Origin: Sphingobacterium thalpophilum
GTDB taxonomy: Bacteria; Bacteroidota; Bacteroidia; Sphingobacteriales; Sphingobacteriaceae
Direction: 5' to 3'
Length of the DNA: 64,000 nucleotides
Assembly: GCF_038396785.1 (NCBI RefSeq)
Contig: NZ_CP151087.1
Location: forward strand, 5,332,001-5,396,000
Position numbers and translations under genes: made by a program. Positions 18,665-27,536 of this stretch are shown piece after piece. Each line of letters begins with the position of its first letter. The stretch's first letter is position 1. The notes beneath the pieces were generated by a model that made no database searches, had not been told where the DNA came from, and saw nothing but the letters and a program-made list of their open reading frames with translations.

Positions 18665-18704
18665 AAAACACCCGGAGTACCCCATGCTTTCGGGTGTTTT
18701 TTAT
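18665..18704 (+). terminator. Orphan terminator, possible end of a small RNA
   Basis: Arms AAAACACCCG (18665-18674) and CGGGTGTTTT (18691-18700) followed by more T. Nothing annotated upstream on the plus strand for more than 2 kb ends here, so it may close a short non-coding transcript beginning around 18600, or protect the MutS-like gene from upstream transcription. Confidence 0.6.
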
Positions 18705-18939
18705 TGTTTTTTACCCTTCCGTTGTTCCTTGGATATGTTCAACTAAATTTAAATGCTTAAGAACCTATATCTTGCCTGATTGGCTCATTGGTTAAATATT
18801 TCAGTTTTAATATTCTAGAATAATCGCTAGTAATCTCATGATTATGGAAATTTATTTCGCTGTATAACGATTCTGCTACAGTGTTGCTAATTATAATGAC
18901 TTTGAGTAAGTTTAGGGAAAGAGCCACAGGAAATAAATT

Positions 18940-20292
18940 ATGTCCATTGTTGACAAACAGACTTTAGCAGATTTAAATGTTACCAACAACAGGTATAAGG
19001 ATATGATTGATTTTTTCGATTGTACAGTTACGGTAGGTGGGCGGGATATGTTGTATAGTTATTTTCTTAAACCTCTTTCCTCTAAATTGGAAATAGAAAG
19101 CAGACAGCATTTAATTCTTTTTATGCAAAAAGTTGAGATTTCCGATCTATTGGATAAGTATATGATGCAGGATCTTGAGCAATATTTGTCTCTGCCACAG
19201 GAACCCTATTCACCTTCTCGGACTACTTATTACTTGGAAATGGTGTCAACGAATTTTTTTTCTTTGGATTTTAAAAAACGCGAGATACTTGTAAAGCGAT
19301 CTATTCACGAAATAGCAAAGATTACGGATGGTCTTGCTATTTTATTAGAATATGTAAAATCAGAAGGTCATACTTTAGCTATTCTCAAAGAGTATAGTAA
19401 ACACATAGATTATGTTTTGGAAGATATCGATCGGGATGAATTTATACAGTTGCTGAATAACAAATTTTCTAAAGAGCTGATGATCAAATACGATTATCTT
19501 TTTAGAAATATAAAACGAAATGCAATACGTGAGATTTTCGATGTTTTGTATCATTTGGATGCCTTGTTCAGTGTAGCAAAAAGTATCAAAGGAAAGCATC
19601 TTGTATTTCCTCAGATTGAGGAAAAGACAGGGGGAGAGGATATGATCACCATACGTGGAGCTTATAATTTATTTATCGAAGATGCCATTAAAAATGATGT
19701 CGAAATCAATAAAGAAAATAACCTTTGGTATTTGACTGGAGCAAATATGACAGGAAAATCTACCTTGTTGAAGACAATTGGAAGCTGTGTTTATCTGGCA
19801 CATCTTGGTTTTCCGGTTCCAGCAGATGCGATGAAAACAGTGCTTTTTGATGGAATATCGGCGACCATAAATTTAGGTGATAATATAAATGCAGGTGCAA
19901 GTCACTTTTTTAACGAAGTATTACGGGTTAAACATTTGGCGGAGTTACTGGCATCCGGTAAGCAAATGTTTATTCTCATGGATGAGCTATTCAAGGGGAC
20001 AAACCATAGTGATGCTAGTGAAGCAACCCAGGAATTAGTTAACTGTTTGAAAGGATATAAGAACAGTGTATTCTTATTGTCCTCACATATTACAGAAATT
20101 TGCCCCATACTGTATAAAGATGGTATTGCGATGAAATATTTAGAGGTTCAGTTGGATGAACAGGAGGGGATTGTCTTTACGTACCGACTTTTGGATGGTG
20201 TTGCCGAAGAAAAGTTAGGCATGTGGTTATTGCGTAAAGAACGGGTATTTGAGATTTTAAGGAAATTTGATTTGGGAAGACAAAAAGAATGA
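18940..20292 (+). CDS. MutS-family ATPase lacking mismatch-recognition domain
   Basis: 450-residue protein with the MutS core (helical lever/clamp-like region about 20-250) and C-terminal ATPase, but without the N-terminal mismatch-binding and connector domains of MutS1 (about 850 residues). Walker A is G-A-N-M-T-G-K-S-T (267-275); Walker B is L-M-D-E-L-F with Asp348-Glu349; a following T-N-H-S-D-A and a S-S-H-I-T-E stretch match the MutS signature and His-switch. No Smr nuclease domain at the C terminus, unlike MutS2. Such short MutS-related proteins occur widely in Bacteroidota; their role (recombination control, DNA structure binding) is unknown. Stands alone as a single gene. Confidence 0.85.
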   Translation: MSIVDKQTLADLNVTNNRYKDMIDFFDCTVTVGGRDMLYSYFLKPLSSKLEIESRQHLILFMQKVEISDLLDKYMMQDLEQYLSLPQEPYSPSRTTYYLEMVSTNFFSLDFKKREILVKRSIHEIAKITDGLAILLEYVKSEGHTLAILKEYSKHIDYVLEDIDRDEFIQLLNNKFSKELMIKYDYLFRNIKRNAIREIFDVLYHLDALFSVAKSIKGKHLVFPQIEEKTGGEDMITIRGAYNLFIEDAIKNDVEINKENNLWYLTGANMTGKSTLLKTIGSCVYLAHLGFPVPADAMKTVLFDGISATINLGDNINAGASHFFNEVLRVKHLAELLASGKQMFILMDELFKGTNHSDASEATQELVNCLKGYKNSVFLLSSHITEICPILYKDGIAMKYLEVQLDEQEGIVFTYRLLDGVAEEKLGMWLLRKERVFEILRKFDLGRQKE

Positions 20293-20408
20293 GATTGATT
20301 ATATTGTTCCAGTTTTATAGTCTTTGGCAAACTTTTGGTCGAACATAACCAATTGTCTGTATCTTATCGGATTCCGTAGACTTGACAAAGTAATCTAAAC
20401 CATTTTTT

Positions 20409-22724
20409 ATGATATCCCGTATTCAATTTAGTGTTGTTCTATTTTTTATCTATTTTAATTGCTATTCGCAATCTAAATACGTCAATCCGTTTATCGGTGC
20501 GGTTACCAGTGGTGAAAAAGCCGAAACCGGTGGGCATGGTTTCGGTAAAACTTTTCCAGGGGCAGCAACTCCATTTGGCTTAACACAGGTTAGCCCCAAC
20601 ACGATCACAGGTGGAGATAATGGTTCTGGATACAACTACGAGCATACCTCCATCGAAGGATTTGCCTTTACACAAATGAGTGGTATAGGCTGGTACGGTG
20701 ATCTAGGTAATTTTTTAGTCATGCCGACCACAGGAGAGCTGAAAACTTCGGCAGGCAGTGCCGAACATCCGGAAAAAGGCTACCGCTCTCGTTTTTCCAA
20801 AAAAGATGAGAAAGCAGGTGCCGGTTACTATGGAGTGGTGCTTTCAGATTATCATATAAAAGCTGAAATGACCGCTACACCGCATAGCGGTATGCTTCGG
20901 TTTACCTTTCCCAAACATAAAAAGTCGCGGATTCAGATCGACTTAGCGCGGCGAGTAGGAGGTACATCTACGGAACAATATGTGAAAGTGGTGGACAATC
21001 ATACCATCCAAGGATGGATGAAGTGCACGCCCGAAGGTGGAGGTTGGGGAAATGGTGATGGGAAGGCAAATTATACGGTCTATTTTTATGCCCAATTTAG
21101 TAAGCCTTTTACCGATACAGGAGTATGGAGTTGTGCCCTTCCAGAGGGGCAAAAACGGAAATTGGAAGATGTCACAAGTGCCAGTTATCAAGAGATGGTT
21201 TCCAAATCTGTCGTCACAAAAAATATCGGCATTATGGAAGGTAAACATTTGGGGTTTTATACCGAATTCCCTACACAAGCAAATGAGCAGGTCTTAATGA
21301 AAGCTGGAATTTCATTTGTCAGTATGGAGGGAGCCAAAAATAACCTTGAAACAGAAATCAAAGATTGGAACTTTAACAATGTATTGGAGCAAATGCAGAA
21401 ACGATGGGATGATGCATTAGGGAAAATCGAGGTTCACGGCGGGACAGAAGACGAGAAAACTGTTTTTTACACAGCTTTGTATCATTCGATGATCGATCCG
21501 CGAGATTTCTCGGATGTAGATGGAAAATACGTTGGCGGTGACGGACATATTCACCAAACGAAAGATTTTACCAAGCGAACAGTATTTAGCGGCTGGGATG
21601 TTTTTCGAAGTCAGTTTCCTTTGCAAACGATTATTAATCCGACTATCGTAAATGATATGATCAATTCTTTGGTGACATTGGCCGAAGAAAGTAAACAGGA
21701 TTATTTAGAACGTTGGGAATTTTTGAATGCGTATAGTGACTGTATGATCGGAAACCCTGCCGTATCAGTTATTACGGACGCCTATATGAAAGGGATATCC
21801 AACTTTGATGTAGAAAAAGCTTATAAATATGCGCGACAGACTGTTGAAAAATTTGGAAATGGAGAAAAGGGAACTACAGGAGAAATTTCAACGACATTGG
21901 AATACGCTTATACAGAATGGTGCCTGTCTCAATTAGCAAAACGATTAAATAAAACGGCTGATGTGGATTTATATGCTCATCGTGCGCAAAGTTATAGAAA
22001 CCTATTTGATCCCACAGTCGGCTGGTTTCGACCGAAAGAACAAGATGGTACATGGAGTAAATGGCCAGAAACGGGCCGCTTAACCCAAAATTATGGCTGT
22101 GTTGAGAGCAATCCTTATCAGCAGGGATGGTTTGTCCCTCATGATGTGGATGGACTTGCAGGCCTTTTGGGTGGTAAGCAAAAAACCATCGCGGATCTCA
22201 ATAGTTTTTTTGAACTCGCTCCGCAAGATATGATGTGGAATAATTATTATAATCATGCCAATGAACCGGTGCACCATGTGCCATTTCTATTTAATCGTTT
22301 AGGAGCGCCATGGCTCACGCAAAAATGGACGCATGAAATTTGTTCACGTGCCTATCATAATTCAGTTTATGGTTTAATTGGTAATGAAGATGTAGGGCAA
22401 ATGTCGGCTTGGTATGTATTGGCGGCGTCTGGAATACATCCTATTTGCCCAGGCGACACACGTTATGAGATTACAAGTCCTGTGTTTGATACGATCACCT
22501 TTAAACTTGATCCAAAATATTATCCTGGGGCACAGTTTGTAATCAAAACAGAAAATAACTCGCCTGAAAATCGCTACATCCAAAAAGCTGAACTTAATGG
22601 CGTCCCTTATAATAACTGTTTTATAGATCACAATGAAATTATGCGAGGCGGAACCTTGGTATTGTTTATGGGGAACGAACCAAATAAACAATGGGGACTC
22701 AGTAAAATTGTTGAAAGCAAATAA
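20409..22724 (+). CDS. GH92 exo-alpha-mannosidase
   Basis: Secreted calcium-dependent alpha-mannosidase of 771 residues that trims alpha-linked mannose from N-glycans or yeast-type mannan. Signal peptide ends N-C-Y-S-Q (about 21). The N-terminal beta-sandwich opens with Y-V-N-P-F-I-G and has the family's N-x-F-P-G-A-A-x-P-F-G type stretch (here T-F-P-G-A-A-T-P-F-G). The (alpha/alpha)6 part carries the likely acid in C-V-E-S-N before W-F-V-P-H-D-V-D-G-L and the base region G-N-E-D-V-G-Q-M-S-A-W with Asp661. Length is standard. It is followed 61 bases later by another secreted glycosidase-like gene, suggesting co-expression. The exact linkage (1,2; 1,3; 1,4; 1,6) is not visible. Confidence 0.94.
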   Translation: MISRIQFSVVLFFIYFNCYSQSKYVNPFIGAVTSGEKAETGGHGFGKTFPGAATPFGLTQVSPNTITGGDNGSGYNYEHTSIEGFAFTQMSGIGWYGDLGNFLVMPTTGELKTSAGSAEHPEKGYRSRFSKKDEKAGAGYYGVVLSDYHIKAEMTATPHSGMLRFTFPKHKKSRIQIDLARRVGGTSTEQYVKVVDNHTIQGWMKCTPEGGGWGNGDGKANYTVYFYAQFSKPFTDTGVWSCALPEGQKRKLEDVTSASYQEMVSKSVVTKNIGIMEGKHLGFYTEFPTQANEQVLMKAGISFVSMEGAKNNLETEIKDWNFNNVLEQMQKRWDDALGKIEVHGGTEDEKTVFYTALYHSMIDPRDFSDVDGKYVGGDGHIHQTKDFTKRTVFSGWDVFRSQFPLQTIINPTIVNDMINSLVTLAEESKQDYLERWEFLNAYSDCMIGNPAVSVITDAYMKGISNFDVEKAYKYARQTVEKFGNGEKGTTGEISTTLEYAYTEWCLSQLAKRLNKTADVDLYAHRAQSYRNLFDPTVGWFRPKEQDGTWSKWPETGRLTQNYGCVESNPYQQGWFVPHDVDGLAGLLGGKQKTIADLNSFFELAPQDMMWNNYYNHANEPVHHVPFLFNRLGAPWLTQKWTHEICSRAYHNSVYGLIGNEDVGQMSAWYVLAASGIHPICPGDTRYEITSPVFDTITFKLDPKYYPGAQFVIKTENNSPENRYIQKAELNGVPYNNCFIDHNEIMRGGTLVLFMGNEPNKQWGLSKIVESK

Positions 22725-22785
22725 AATCAAAGTTTTAAGCAAGTATCTGAAAGTCGCATCAGTAAATGTTTTGGCAAAATAAAAG

Positions 22786-25629
22786 ATGAATTACTTTAAA
22801 AAACAATTCTATATCCTGTGTCTATTGGGCGTATTGGGCCAGGCAAAGCAGAGCTATAGTCAGCAGCTGCCGCTATTTAACAAAGAAAGCAACAGCCTGA
22901 CTGGAGACTGGCTAATAGGAACTCCCCAGGCGAAAGCAGGACTTTTCAAGACGAAAGAAGGTCATTTGGTCTTTTCCAATGGTTTGGTCAGCCGTACATT
23001 TACGACTTTTCCAAATGTAGCCAGTATTGGTTTGGATGAATTGACTGGAAATACAGCATTTCTACGGTCGATTCGACCTGAAGCTAGCGTAACAATCGAT
23101 GGGTTTACTTTTGATGTTGGCGGATTGGAAGGACAGAAGGTACATAATTATTTACTGAAAGAATGGATCCCGAGTTTAAAGGCAAACCCCATGGTTTTTA
23201 AATTCCATGACTATAAAATTGAAGATACAAAGCCCCGTTTTGGCTGGAAGAAGAGACCAAACTGGATGCCTAAAGATATGCCTTGGCCTGTGTCGGGCAA
23301 AGAGCTGACATTTACTTATAAATTGGATAAACAGGCGATCGATGCGCTTGCCGCAAATAGCAAAAGTGACCAAAACAGGGTATTGCTGTTGGAGGATAAA
23401 TTTCAGCATCTAGATTCCGGATGGAAGTTGATGGTTTCAAAATCACATGAGCGTAATTCCTTTGTCAATGAAGGAAAAGTAGGCGAAATTATGGCACTGG
23501 AAAATGCTGCTGTGTTCGCTGAAAGAACAGTTCCTCAAGAGGTAAAGGTACTCGTAGCCAAGATGAATAAAGGTACTGATCAATCCAGCGATTGGGGATT
23601 AGGTTTTGGACTAACCCTAACGAATAGTAGTCCCCGGCTTTATTGGAGATCAAGCGAAGGCAAGGTTGTTTTTTTTGATGGCAAACGTGATAACGGAACT
23701 TTCGAAGTTGGTAAAGCAGATCAGCTATGGTTTAGATATGAAATAGCGGATAAAGAATTATTGGCACAAGCCTCTTTGGACGGACAACAATGGCATACTG
23801 TTGGTTATCTTCCACTAAAGTCGGGTGACAAGATACAACTGGTCCGTGTCGGAAAAACGGATCCAAACGGCGGGAATAAGGATGGTAAGGCTTCGATAAA
23901 GGAAGGTCGCTCCAAAATAGAAGGTTTTTGGGCATACGGTGATTTTCCATCTCAATTTGCAGGCGATCTGTCCAATAAACTTGCTTATATGAAAAACGTT
24001 ACGGTACAGGTTCATTATGATCTTTATGATGACATGCCGATCTTTAGTAAGTGGATTACCGTGCAGAATCAGTCGGACCAGGAAATTGTGGTTAATAGCT
24101 TTAAGAGTGAGCAATTGGCTGTATTTGAGCCCGAAAGTTCGGTAGATTATAGAAGCCGTTGGTTATACCCTAATATCACCGTGGAAACAGATTATACATT
24201 TGGCGGTATGAGCGAGGAAGTCGTCTATTCCTCGAGTCTGGAGTGGAAAAAAGACCCGCTATATACGACACAGGTTCACTACGACCAGGAGACACCCTGT
24301 CTGTTGGAAGTTGCACCTAAAATGGGACCTGAACAACAGGTTGCTGCCGGTGGAGAATTTGCAAGCTATCGGGTTTGGGAGCTGTTGAACGATAGCTGGG
24401 AACGGGAACGTAAGAGCCTTGGATACCGAAAAATGCTGCGTTCCATGGCGCCATGGGCAACTGAAAATCCGATATTGATGCATGTACGGAGTTCGGATAA
24501 CGAGTCGGTAAAAAAGGCAATTGATCAAGCAGCAGAAGTTGGTTTTGAAATGGTGATAATGACCTTTTGGTCTGGATTCAATGCCGAAGATGATTCTCCC
24601 GAAAATCTCAAGCGTATGAAAGAGCTTGCTGACTATGCGCATAGCAAAGGAATTGAACTTGGAGGCTATTCGCTCCTGGCCAGTCGGCATATTGATGCTA
24701 AAAATGACGTTGTGCTACCTGAAGGCATGCATCCTCGCTTTGGAAGTTCACCTTGTATTGAGAGTGAATGGGGCCAAGCTTACTTCAAAAAGCTGTATAA
24801 CCTGTATGAAAGTTCGGGATTGGGCGTATTTGAGCACGATGGATCCTATCCTGGAGATTGGTGCTATTCCACCGATCACCCCGGGCATCAGAATGAAAAA
24901 GACTCGCAATGGAATCAGTTTAAACGGATCACTGATTTTTACAAATGGTGCCGTGAAAAGGGAATCTACCTGAATATTCCGGATATGTATTTCTTGAATG
25001 GCGGCAACAAAGTCGGGATGGGCTATCGAGAGGCAAACTGGTCGCTTCCGAGGGCACAACAGGAAATTGTGGAAAGACAGAATATCTTCGATGGTACCTG
25101 GGCGAAAGCACCATCCATGGGATGGATGTTTGTTCCTTTGGTAGAATATCAAGGTGGAGGCAAAGAGGCGACGATCGAGCCTTTGAAGGATCACCTACCA
25201 CATTACGAGCAACGCTTGGCCAATCTATTTGGCGCAGGTGTACAGGCCTGTTATCGTGGGCCACAGCTTTATGACTCCCCAGAAACAAAAAATGTAGTGG
25301 CCAAATGGGTGAATTTTTACAAGAAACACCGCGAAGTTTTGGACAGTGATATTATCCATGTAAGACGTCCTGACGGGATGGATTATGATGCTATTTTGCA
25401 CGTGAATCCGGCGGGGAAAGAAAAAGGATTACTAATGATCTATAATCCATTGGACGAAGCGATAAAACGAAAAGTTAAGGTCAACTTGTACTATACCGGC
25501 CTGATAGGAAATGTACAAGTGGTTGAGCAAGATCAAAACAGTAGGACAATGCCATTGAATGCAGCCTCGGAAGCGATCTTTGAGGTCAATATACCGGCAA
25601 AAAGTCAAACTTGGTTCGTCATTAAGTAA
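22786..25629 (+). CDS. Large secreted glycoside-hydrolase-like protein with TIM barrel and inserted LamG-like domain
   Basis: 947 residues; signal peptide ending S-Y-S-Q. The N-terminal third is beta-rich. Residues about 200-365 look like a concanavalin/LamG-type insertion (L-E-D-K-F, W-G-L-G-F-G-L, L-Y-W-R-S, W-F-R-Y-E motifs). From about 535 a TIM barrel follows with M-V-I-M-T-F-W-S-G, G-G-Y-S-L-L, and F-E-H-D-G-S-Y-P-G-D-W; Asp685 in E-H-D is a good candidate nucleophile, in the place where clan GH-D (GH27/GH36) enzymes carry K-x-D. The C-terminal beta domain (about 860-947) is typical of such enzymes. I do not recognise an exact GH family; alpha-galactosidase-like is the best guess. Its partner is the GH92 gene upstream. 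Confidence 0.65.
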   Translation: MNYFKKQFYILCLLGVLGQAKQSYSQQLPLFNKESNSLTGDWLIGTPQAKAGLFKTKEGHLVFSNGLVSRTFTTFPNVASIGLDELTGNTAFLRSIRPEASVTIDGFTFDVGGLEGQKVHNYLLKEWIPSLKANPMVFKFHDYKIEDTKPRFGWKKRPNWMPKDMPWPVSGKELTFTYKLDKQAIDALAANSKSDQNRVLLLEDKFQHLDSGWKLMVSKSHERNSFVNEGKVGEIMALENAAVFAERTVPQEVKVLVAKMNKGTDQSSDWGLGFGLTLTNSSPRLYWRSSEGKVVFFDGKRDNGTFEVGKADQLWFRYEIADKELLAQASLDGQQWHTVGYLPLKSGDKIQLVRVGKTDPNGGNKDGKASIKEGRSKIEGFWAYGDFPSQFAGDLSNKLAYMKNVTVQVHYDLYDDMPIFSKWITVQNQSDQEIVVNSFKSEQLAVFEPESSVDYRSRWLYPNITVETDYTFGGMSEEVVYSSSLEWKKDPLYTTQVHYDQETPCLLEVAPKMGPEQQVAAGGEFASYRVWELLNDSWERERKSLGYRKMLRSMAPWATENPILMHVRSSDNESVKKAIDQAAEVGFEMVIMTFWSGFNAEDDSPENLKRMKELADYAHSKGIELGGYSLLASRHIDAKNDVVLPEGMHPRFGSSPCIESEWGQAYFKKLYNLYESSGLGVFEHDGSYPGDWCYSTDHPGHQNEKDSQWNQFKRITDFYKWCREKGIYLNIPDMYFLNGGNKVGMGYREANWSLPRAQQEIVERQNIFDGTWAKAPSMGWMFVPLVEYQGGGKEATIEPLKDHLPHYEQRLANLFGAGVQACYRGPQLYDSPETKNVVAKWVNFYKKHREVLDSDIIHVRRPDGMDYDAILHVNPAGKEKGLLMIYNPLDEAIKRKVKVNLYYTGLIGNVQVVEQDQNSRTMPLNAASEAIFEVNIPAKSQTWFVIK

Positions 25630-25970
25630 GCCGTTCGGCGAACGTTTCGGATCAAGACTTCAATTTTTTAAAGAGTCTTCTCATCACGATGATGAGAAGA
25701 CTTTTTTTTTGACTTGACTTACGTGTTATTTTGTGTGCGACTTTATCTGATTGACAAGAGTTCACCACATGTGTCTTTTCGGATCAGGTTTGTCGTCGTT
25801 TACGCAATGGGATAAGCCATGCTATACGTTATTCAATATGGAGCAATTTTTTGTGCTGTTGCGAAGAATGGCGCTTCCATTGGAGAGCCTTTTAAGAATA
25901 AGTCAGATAGGATCGCAAAAGAAGAAAACTCGTTTATTGTCAGTTTTGGACTTAATTAAAAAGGTTCTTT
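25630..25970. other. Intergenic between convergent genes
   Basis: 341 bp; holds the terminator at 25674-25710. The remainder shows no credible gene: a short open frame at 25751-25978 lacks a family resemblance and overlaps the end of the convergent DUF3472 gene. Confidence 0.6.
25674..25710 (+). terminator. Strong intrinsic terminator
   Basis: 13-base perfect arms (25674-25686 and 25690-25702) with a three-base loop followed by T9. Ends the GH92 / glycosidase transcript. Confidence 0.92.
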
Positions 25971-26938
25971 TTACTTAACGTCTTTTTTCTCCGGCCATTT
26001 TACAAACACGCCCGTTTCGAGTGTAAGTTCACCAGTTGCAGCATTATAACTATCCTTGGATAGAATAGGAATTTCACCGGCTACTTTACTTTGTTCGGGA
26101 TTATGTGTACGATTATGGTAAGTCGGCACTTTTTCAAGCTTGACCAATTTACCATTGATGCGTAGATTTTTTTGAACAACGGTTACTTTAGGCAATTTAT
26201 CGTATCGGATGACATTCAACCCTTCGAGGTCCCGCGGTCTTTGGGCGAAATCAATAAAATACTTGTATTGCTCCAAGAACGATGTGATGTGCTTTTTCAT
26301 CTGGATTTTTTTACCCGGGAAGGCTAGGGACCCTACATTGACCACTTTTTTTGTGCTTAAATCTTCGACATACATGGTGACCCAGGAATGTTCATAATCG
26401 CCCCAGCTGAAATAGGTTTCTTTGGGGTTAATAGTATCTGGAACGGCTTTGCCTGCGCTATAGCCATCTTTTTTTAGTGTGATGCGATAAGAACCTTTGT
26501 GCCAGCCTACGGTATTGCGGACACTGATAAAATCACCCTCCGCATCTGAACTGGCATAATATCCTGTAGTTTTTAAAGCCTTTTTTGTCCGTTCAAACCA
26601 ACGTGAAAAGATGCCATTAAATTTGATATCTTCTTCTTTACCAGTCTTAACACTGATACCGCCACCGGCAGATTGAATACCACAATATAAAGGCATATTG
26701 TTTAGGGATATATTAAAGGGTGAAATGTAAAATGAATAGTGGTCTGGGATGTCATCTTGTACAATAATATCAATGGAAATAGAATGGAAATCATTGACGG
26801 CTGAGTCCAATACATAATAGGAATTGGTATGCTGTTTTCATATTTTTTTTTAAGCTCCTCTTTGGTTTGGGAAAAGGCTGTGCCACTGAATAAGGTAAGT
26901 GGTACGAGCACCGCCAAAATATTTTTTATCAATTTCAT
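25971..26938 (-). pseudogene. DUF3472-type secreted protein, frameshifted near its N terminus
   Basis: Read leftward, ATG 26936-26938 starts a signal peptide ending A-F-S-Q and continues to about residue 37 (E-N-S-I-P-I-P). The reading frame then has to move by one base to continue into Y-Y-V-L-D-S-A and the rest of the protein, which runs to 25971. The break is between 26819 and 26836. Downstream sequence keeps DUF3472 traits: Y-S-F-Y-I, P-L-Y-C-G-I-Q, and F-S-R-W. With one base restored the protein would be about 322 residues. DUF3472 proteins are secreted and often found among CAZymes; function unknown. Either a real inactivating deletion or a sequencing error. The flanking A9 run is not the cause, because slipping there meets a stop. 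Confidence 0.75.
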
Positions 26939-27004
26939 AAACAGTTTTAATTGTGTTCACCAATATACTTTTTTTTCTTTTAGCAGTAAAGGGCTGATTA
27001 ACCG

Positions 27005-27060
27005 GTCGATTCAAATAGTACACCAGACGAATCGTAAATCATTTTTGGCGAATTGTAAAC
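27005..27060. promoter_or_regulatory. Direct repeats with 21-bp period, candidate regulator site
   Basis: Two good copies GACGAATCGTAAAT (27026-27039) and GGCGAATTGTAAAC (27047-27060), plus a degenerate third at 27005-27017, spaced exactly 21 bp. They lie 67-122 bases upstream of the DUF3472 start. Two-turn spacing is typical for LytTR- or AraC-type dimers binding one DNA face. Confidence 0.45.
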
Positions 27061-27262
27061 GGGGGGAGAATCTCTGACCGAGCACTTTATATTTGGTTCC
27101 AAGAAATGCCAAGAACATAGATTGGAGTTTTTTTTGAAGTAGGGAGTGAACAGATCTTAATTCGCTAATTCATTGTGCTGTAAGTTTATGTGTGCCATTT
27201 TAATTTTAATTGTCATAGTAGATAGTGCCTTATACTTAAGGTGAATGTTTTTCATAGGTAGT

Positions 27263-27297
27263 AAGCCGTAAAGGACTCCCCGTTCTTGCGGCTTTTT
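27263..27297 (+). terminator. Hairpin with T-tract, orphan
   Basis: Arms AAGCCGTAA and TTGCGGCTT (one mismatch) followed by T6. No plus-strand gene ends nearby; it may end a short non-coding transcript or be a remnant of a deleted gene. Confidence 0.5.
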
Positions 27298-27536
27298 TGT
27301 GTCTATTGGCCAATTATAAGAATTGCTGGCTAGCGTAGTCCTATAGTCAGTTTGCTAGGAGATCTTATATTTCTTGGCTGTTTTAGGCTATGATAAAAAA
27401 AATAAAAAAAGTCAAAATTTCTTTAGGACGTTTTGTCTTTCCCGTTGTCATCATTGTATAAATGGAGATTTTGGCCGTTAAAAATCCATTTGCAATGCAA
27501 CTACTATGAAATTTTAGCCTATTAATCATTTTTAGC

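Larger units (their letters stand above)
18275..18939. other. 665-bp intergenic region with palindrome and terminator
   Basis: No convincing protein gene. It contains the long palindrome at 18386-18446, an AT-rich stretch around 18530-18620, and a factor-independent terminator at 18665-18704 that no annotated gene on the plus strand explains. It also holds the leftward promoter of the Crp-type gene and the rightward promoter of the MutS-like gene, neither of which could be pinned down. Confidence 0.6.
26939..27536. other. 598-bp intergenic region
   Basis: Divergent region before the DUF3472 gene (left) and the pentapeptide-like gene (right). It holds direct repeats at 27005-27060 and a hairpin at 27263-27297. 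No protein gene is credible; a short leftward frame at 27383-27592 overlaps the start of the pentapeptide-like gene. Confidence 0.55.

Noticed and set aside
25751-25978. 75-residue plus-strand frame
   Set aside because: No family signal, overlaps a convergent gene end and follows a strong terminator.
26843-26851. A9 run (minus strand) as the slippage site of the DUF3472 frameshift
   Set aside because: The frame that would restore the body has TGA immediately after the run, so the indel must be downstream.
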